From positions 5,012,920 to 5,076,919 of the forward strand of contig KB899087.1 in NCBI GenBank assembly GCA_000378025.1: 64,000 bases of DNA, given 5' to 3'. The position numbers were made by a program, and so were the translations under genes. The notes beneath the pieces were generated by a model that did not search any database, was not told the origin of the DNA, and worked only from the letters and a program-made list of their open reading frames with translations. Each line of letters starts with the position of its first letter. The first letter of the stretch is position 1. Of the stretch, positions 58,353-64,000 are shown piece by piece. The DNA comes from Xanthobacteraceae bacterium 501b. Lineage in GTDB: Bacteria > Pseudomonadota > Alphaproteobacteria > Rhizobiales > Xanthobacteraceae.

Positions 58353-58562
58353 CCACTTGACAATCAATATTTGGATGTTTCGTGAATACATATTCCGAGC
58401 TGGTGCAGGATACGGGCGTACTAGCGCCGTGGCGGTGAGCGTCAGTTGGTCTTGTCCTTCACGGAAAGTGCCGTGTTGGCGTGCTCTCCACATCGCCGTC
58501 CCGATCGAGTGTAATGATTATGTCGATATTCGGATAGTCCAGCTTCTTGCCGGTGGAGTCCT
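58353..58562. other. AT-rich junction between the quorum-sensing block and the nuclease region
   Basis: Base composition falls sharply here (58270-58420 is the most AT-rich part of the window). That suggests a junction between DNA of different origin. No complete gene is seen from 58353 to 58898 apart from the fragment at 58563-58799. Confidence 0.5.
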
Positions 58563-58799
58563 GTGTGTTCCCAGTTGGATAGGGTGCGCCGCAGGACGAC
58601 ATTACGCTGCTCCTGCGTGATCTTCCCGCCAGTCGGCGGTTTGGTGCTGGCCTTTGGATATTTCGGCGGCGAAATTGATGGCAAGATTGGACCGAAAGCG
58701 CGCGAATCTCTTGTGCACCTACAAACGGACTATGGCCTGAATTCTACCGGTACAATCACGCCCGAGTCGCTCAATGCACTCAAGATACTTGTACAGTAG
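58563..58799 (+). pseudogene. Fragment with a peptidoglycan-binding-like repeat
   Basis: The C-terminal 45 codons read FGYFGGEIDGKIGPKAR... then LNSTGTITPESLNAL. This is the peptidoglycan_binding_1 pattern (GYY.G.IDG..GP.TR.A...FQ...GL..TG). The upstream part has no start with a ribosome-binding site and is unrelated in composition, so this looks like the tail of a larger, lost gene. Confidence 0.5.
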
Positions 58800-58898
58800 A
58801 GACGAACAGCGCGCCAGATCGCGATGGGGCGATGTCGGAACGGAAAATGGGTGCAATGACAGCACCTTAGATTAATTCTTTTTCATGGGGGCATCGTC

Positions 58899-60158
58899 AT
58901 GATTCGGTTGGCGTTCGGACTCTCGTTGCTATTAATAGCAGGTACTGCGCAAGCAAATACGCTGACGGTCGCCACTTGGAATCTCGGTTGGCACATGTCG
59001 CGTGATGAGGCTGCCGCCTGGATCAAAAAGTGTTCAGCGCCTTTCACCAAAAATATCCAGAGCGGAAAATGGGAGCCAGCATCGGAAGGAACTCCGGGTT
59101 GGGAACTTAGATGGGGCCGAGACGCACCGATCTCCTGGGATATCGCCAACTGGGCGCCATGTGATGTTTACAAGGCGAACTTCAAGATAGTCCACGTGAC
59201 AGAGGCGGCTTACCGCAAGCGAGACGAGCAGATCGCCGATTTGATCAGAAGCCGACTTAAGGCAGATATTATCGCGTTCCAGGAAGTCACTGGCGTGCAG
59301 GCTATCCGGGACGTGCTACCCGACAATGGTAAGGATTACCAGATTTGCTCATATGACGCGTTCAAGGTTCAGCGGCTTGGTTTTGCGTGGAAAAAGGAAC
59401 TCGGTGCGGGCGAGTGCAAGACTGAGATCCCTCTTAGCCTTCCTCAACTTCCCGTAAAAGATCAGGTGCGGCCTGGCCTTTTGCTGACGCTGAATATCGA
59501 AAAAGAGCGTTTCCATCTCTTCAACGTTCATCTGAAGTCGTCATGCGTTACGCCCGTAGAGAGCGAGCCGGGGAACACGCGCGGTGCTCTTGCCGGTGAC
59601 AATCCGCATTGCCAGATACTGCAACAGCAGATTATGCCCCTGGAAAACTGGATTGAACGCGCTGGCGAGAACGGCGATCGGCTGATCGTCCTCGGCGATT
59701 TCAATCGTGCCGTCTGGCATGAGTTGCACCTCAACGAGCCCGTGCGGACGGACGGTTCGAGTCCGGTGGGACCGCTGACCAACTCCGCCAAGGTGAACAG
59801 TCTGCTGCGCGAGGTCAACGATGGCTCACCGACCTCAAGCAATCTATCTCTGCTCCCGGAACGATGTCCTGTCAGCACTGAGGCTCAGGCATCCTGTGCC
59901 ATCGCAGAGGCACCGGCAGACAAGACTGCGTGGCGTGAAGCCACAAAAGCGCTGGCGGCGGCCAATGAACTTGGATGCCGCAACCCGGTAGGTTTGGACC
60001 ACATCCTGCTAGGACCGGGCCTGTCTGCACCCGGAGCCATGAAACTTCCGCTACAGCGAATGGGACGCACCCTAGCTGCGAACGCGACCCACCCGGACCC
60101 GCTTCTGTCGCTGTCAGATCACTGTCCTTTAGTCGCCGATGTCACTATTAGCCCTTAG
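58899..60158 (+). CDS. Secreted endonuclease/exonuclease/phosphatase family protein
   Basis: The 419-residue protein has a cleavable signal peptide (residues 1-19, TAQA|N). The EEP-fold segments are in order: TWNLGWH, DIIAFQEVTG, FNVHLKSSC, VLGDFNRAVWH, LDHILLGPG and the closing SDHCPLVAD. These hold the Mg2+ and catalytic His/Asp residues of DNase I-like enzymes. It is longer than simple nucleases because of insertions between the first and second motifs. Extracellular or periplasmic DNA/RNA cleavage is the most likely role; a phosphoesterase on another substrate is possible. Codon use is less GC-extreme than the oxalate genes, consistent with transfer. GGGGG precedes the ATG. Confidence 0.9.
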   Translation: MIRLAFGLSLLLIAGTAQANTLTVATWNLGWHMSRDEAAAWIKKCSAPFTKNIQSGKWEPASEGTPGWELRWGRDAPISWDIANWAPCDVYKANFKIVHVTEAAYRKRDEQIADLIRSRLKADIIAFQEVTGVQAIRDVLPDNGKDYQICSYDAFKVQRLGFAWKKELGAGECKTEIPLSLPQLPVKDQVRPGLLLTLNIEKERFHLFNVHLKSSCVTPVESEPGNTRGALAGDNPHCQILQQQIMPLENWIERAGENGDRLIVLGDFNRAVWHELHLNEPVRTDGSSPVGPLTNSAKVNSLLREVNDGSPTSSNLSLLPERCPVSTEAQASCAIAEAPADKTAWREATKALAAANELGCRNPVGLDHILLGPGLSAPGAMKLPLQRMGRTLAANATHPDPLLSLSDHCPLVADVTISP

Positions 60159-60439
60159 GCGACCTGTGGGGCGGTAGTTCGTGGGCGATATCTTCAGCAG
60201 CCGGCGCACTGCCAGCGAGGGACAGTGCGCTCGTTTCCGCTCGGGCAACTGATGGCCTTCCCCCAACAGCGAACTCTCCGGTAGAGCCGGTTTGTTTCAC
60301 CGCGTGGTCCCGCACCGGCTTGAGAAACGCCTGACTGCGTCGCCTCAGGTGAGCGTCGATCTGGCCGATATGTCGGCTTAGCAGCGCCAAAGCGTCTGGA
60401 TCAGCGCCGTCCATTACCATGCGGGCGCGCACACGGCTC
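60148..60439 (-). CDS. Truncated hypothetical protein at the IS3 left end
   Basis: On the minus strand a frame of about 96 codons (SRVRARMVMDGADPDALALL...) runs from the IS boundary to TAA at 60148, overlapping the nuclease stop by 11 bp. Its codon composition looks coding, and the missing N-terminus would lie beyond the insertion, so it is probably the 3' end of a gene cut by the IS. I cannot assign a family. Confidence 0.35.
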
Positions 60440-60478
60440 TGAACCGCCCCGGTTTCACCGGAGGCCATTTGGTTTAAG

Positions 60479-61710
<1,232 letters not shown>

Positions 61711-61760
61711 AGCCCCATCCTCTCAGGAGTTGGGGTCTCCGGCAAAGCCGGGGCGGTTCA

Positions 61761-63150
61761 GTCCTCGCTCACCTCAAGCTGACGATCGAGAAGCTCAGGC
61801 GCGAGCTTTACGGTCAGCGCTCCGAGCGCACGGTGCGGCTCATCGACCAGATGGAGCTTCAGCTCGAGGAACTGGAGGCCAGGGCGAACGAGGACGAGAT
61901 CGCGGCGCAGGAGAGTGCACGCCTAGCATCACTGCCGGCGCCCACTCCCCGCCGCAGGCCCGTGCGCAAGCCCTTCCCGGAACACCTGCCGCGCGAGCGC
62001 GTCATCGTGCCGGCACCGACCACCTGTCCCTGCTGTGGCTCGATGAAACTGTCGAAGCTCGGAGAGGACGTCACCGAGACCTTTGAGATCATGCCGCGAT
62101 CCTGGAAGGTGATCCAGACGGTCCGCGAGAAGTTCACCTGCCGCCAGTGCGAGGGCATCGACCTCTCCGTCTCGACGCTGGCGGATCAGGTAGGTACGGC
62201 GACTGTGGCGCTGAAGCCGCTGCATGAGCTGATTGCCCGGCATGTCATGGCAGCGGAGCGCCTGCATGCCGACGACACCACCGTGCCGATCCTGGCCAAG
62301 GGCAAGACCGATACAGGCCGGATCTGGACCTATGTGCGCGACGATCGCCCCTTCGGCGGCGCCGATCCGCCGGCGGCCCTCTACTTCGCCTCGCGCGACA
62401 GGCGGCAGGAGCATCCGGACGCGCACCTCGCGGGCTGGCAGGGCATCCTCCAGGCCGACGCCTATGGCGGCTATAACGGACTGTATGATCCCGCGCGTCC
62501 GGGCGGACAGGTCACGTCCGCGCTCTGCTGGTCCCATGCGAGGAGGCGCTTCTTCGAACTGGCGGACATCGCCACAAGCGCGTGGCGCGGGCCTGGCGCC
62601 GCGCCGGTATCGCCCATTGCCCTGGAGGCGGTGAAGCGCATCGACGCTCTCTTTGACATCGAACGCGGGACCAGCGACTTGAGTGCGCCGGAGCGTCGCG
62701 ATGCCCGGCAGGCGCAGAGCCGCCTCTCGTCGATGACCTGCACGCCTGGCTCGGCGAGCAGCGCCTCAAGCTCTCCCGATCGGCCTCGGTTGCCAAGCCG
62801 ATCGACTACATGCTCAGGCGCTGGAACGGCTTTGCAACCGTCCTCGATGACGGACGCGCCTGCCTGTCCAACAATGCGGCGGAGCGCGCCCTGCGCGGCT
62901 TCGCCCTGGGACGCAAGGCATGGCTCTTCGCCAGCTCCGGCTGCGGTGCCGAGCGCGCTGCCGCCATGGCGACGCTGATCACCACGGCGAAACTCAACGC
63001 CGTCGATCCGCAGGCCTGGCTTACCGATGTGCTCGCCCGCATCGCGGGGACGCCGCGGACCCGGCTCGCGGAACTGCTGCCATGGCCCTGGCAAATGCGA
63101 AACTGCCAGACGCCATAGCTGCCCCAACGCGGCCCTCGCCGGATGCTTAC
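61761..63150 (+). pseudogene. Decayed IS66 family transposase (tnpC) and right IS66 end
   Basis: Reading starts at the IS3 boundary in frame as AHLKLTIEKLRRELYGQRSER, so the first part of TnpC has been cut off by the IS3. The zinc-ribbon CPCC...CRQC is present. The chain then jumps to IDLSVSTLADQVG, which lacks about 40 residues normally between them. A one-base loss near 62720 shifts the frame; the rest continues as LVDDLHAWLGEQRLKLS to LLPWPW and a stop at 63116-63118. The sequence CGCCGGATGCTTAC at 63137-63150 matches the usual end of IS66 elements. tnpA and tnpB are not present. The copy is inactive. Confidence 0.88.
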
Positions 63151-63151
63151 G

Positions 63152-63513
63152 ATCGAGCCGCGCTCCACCTTTCTCGACTTCATCGACAAGGAGCTGATCG
63201 AGGAATTCGTCCACGAACTGCGCAATCGCAATGTCGCGCTGCGCTTCGGCGCCGTCGTCGCGGCCGCATCGCCGTCGAGCCGAAGACGCTGCAGATCGCC
63301 GTGCCCCACATCTATGCGGCGGGCGATGTCATCGGCTTCCCCAGCCTCGCCTCCACCTCGATGGAGCAGGGCCGCGTTGCCGCCTGCCACGCCTTCGGGC
63401 TGGAGCCGCCGCCGCCCGAGTTCTTTCCCTGTGGCATCTATTCGGTGCCTGAGATGTCCACCATGGGCATGCCCCGCCCTCGCGCCTGCCCGTCTTTGCG
63501 CCTGGACGGGCAG
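63152..63513 (+). pseudogene. sthA: Remnant of soluble pyridine nucleotide transhydrogenase
   Basis: Directly after the IS66 end the frame reads [19 protein letters not shown], typical of the NAD-binding part of SthA. After about 37 codons the similarity shifts frame and skips a stretch, resuming as [20 protein letters not shown] and [13 protein letters not shown], the conserved FAD/dimer region. The 5' half, an internal piece and the 3' third are all missing. The enzyme normally balances NADH and NADPH. The IS66 insertion point lies inside the former gene. A small hairpin (TGCCCGTC...GACGGGCA, 63497-63514) at its end belongs to the convergent sapC gene. Confidence 0.82.
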
Positions 63514-63517
63514 TCGT

Positions 63518-64000
63518 TCAGTCTTCCGGATTTCTGGCCTGAGTGCGGGTCTTCGCGGCTTCGGCGGCGAGGGCGCGCCAGCGCTGCTGCGAGGCGAGGT
63601 GGAGGACGATGAGGTCGAGCCAGCCCTTGGCGTGGAACTCGGCCAGCACCGGGCCGGGCAGCGCCCGGAAGGCGGCATCGTCGACCAGCTGGAAGCCCTG
63701 CACCACGGCGCGGCCGGCATCTTCATAATTGACCTGCGCCGTGCGCGCCGCCAGCAGGCCGTTGGCCTTCAGCGCCTGGGCGAAGGCGCGCGTGCGTTCA
63801 TGGTCGGCGGCATAGGCCTCGCACAGCGCGATGGCCGCCTGCCCGGCCGGCGTGGGGCCGCCTTTGGCGTCGAACAGCAGCTCGGCCTCCTCGTCCCCGG
63901 CGGCGAGGCGGTCACTGGCGAGGCGATCACTTGCGAGGTCTGCACCGAGCAGCGTCGCACCGCCCTCGGCCACCGTCATGCCGATGAAGGGATAGCGCCT
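63518..64000 (-). CDS. SapC family protein, 5' end outside the window
   Basis: The frame is open from the right window edge (reading [14 protein letters not shown]) to a stop at 63518, about 160 codons. The segments [19 protein letters not shown] and [16 protein letters not shown] with a following SQQRW are typical of SapC-like proteins found in Proteobacteria, whose biochemical role is not established. An ATG at 63979 is internal; the true start is upstream, outside the window. Its GC-rich codon use resembles the oxalate genes more than the trb block, which hints at host chromosome on this side. Confidence 0.82.
   Translation of the reverse strand, partial: RRYPFIGMTVAEGGATLLGADLASDRLASDRLAAGDEEAELLFDAKGGPTPAGQAAIALCEAYAADHERTRAFAQALKANGLLAARTAQVNYEDAGRAVVQGFQLVDDAAFRALPGPVLAEFHAKGWLDLIVLHLASQQRWRALAAEAAKTRTQARNPED

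Overview
The window is GC-rich (roughly two-thirds G+C) alphaproteobacterial DNA. Gene content, codon use and the interspersed palindromes point to Hyphomicrobiales, probably Xanthobacteraceae (Ancylobacter, Starkeya or Xanthobacter type). That placement is an inference from gene content, not from a marker gene. No rRNA, tRNA or CRISPR array was seen.

Positions 1-24,900 are mostly an oxalate and glyoxylate utilisation region. It holds sucCD, a ketopantoate-reductase-family gene paired with an FAH-family gene, the glyoxylate-to-glycerate genes garR-hyi-gcl with a divergent iclR, a probable operon gntR-oxc-frc2-PAS-frc1, a second gntR, and two oxalate/formate antiporters. Together they allow oxalate uptake, CoA activation, decarboxylation to formyl-CoA and, if the PanE-like protein is an oxalyl-CoA reductase, reduction to glyoxylate and on to glycerate. 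A 17-bp operator-like motif (TGGCAT-N5-ATACCA) recurs at these genes and also precedes an overlooked 42-residue ORF. It looks like the site of the duplicated FCD-GntR regulators.

Positions 22,300-33,400 are ordinary chromosome: NUDIX hydrolase, thiC behind a TPP riboswitch, lytic transglycosylase, CDF metal transporter, PfkB kinase, SDR, LprI-like protein, aminotransferase, a double GNAT protein and methionine aminopeptidase.

At 34,040 radC ends abruptly just after its HNHP motif and a tyrosine integrase follows, so an integrative element begins there. It carries an MHS-family transporter, two divergent AraC regulators, an arginine deiminase between two arginine/ornithine-type antiporters, and a Fic gene broken by one stop codon. 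It also carries a complete trbBCDEJKLFGI mating-pair locus with a DUF2274 gene, a luxR/luxI pair, and a cytochrome P450 that overlaps luxI. No relaxase, coupling protein or attR lies in the window, so the element is either incomplete or continues outside it.

The right end (58,000-64,000) is scrambled. It contains a secreted nuclease, an intact IS3-family element sitting against a decayed IS66 transposase, a decayed sthA fragment beside the IS66 end, and a partial sapC gene running off the window. The most original points are the luxI-P450 overlap, the shared operator with its small ORF and PanE-like gene, and the arginine deiminase module without the rest of its pathway.
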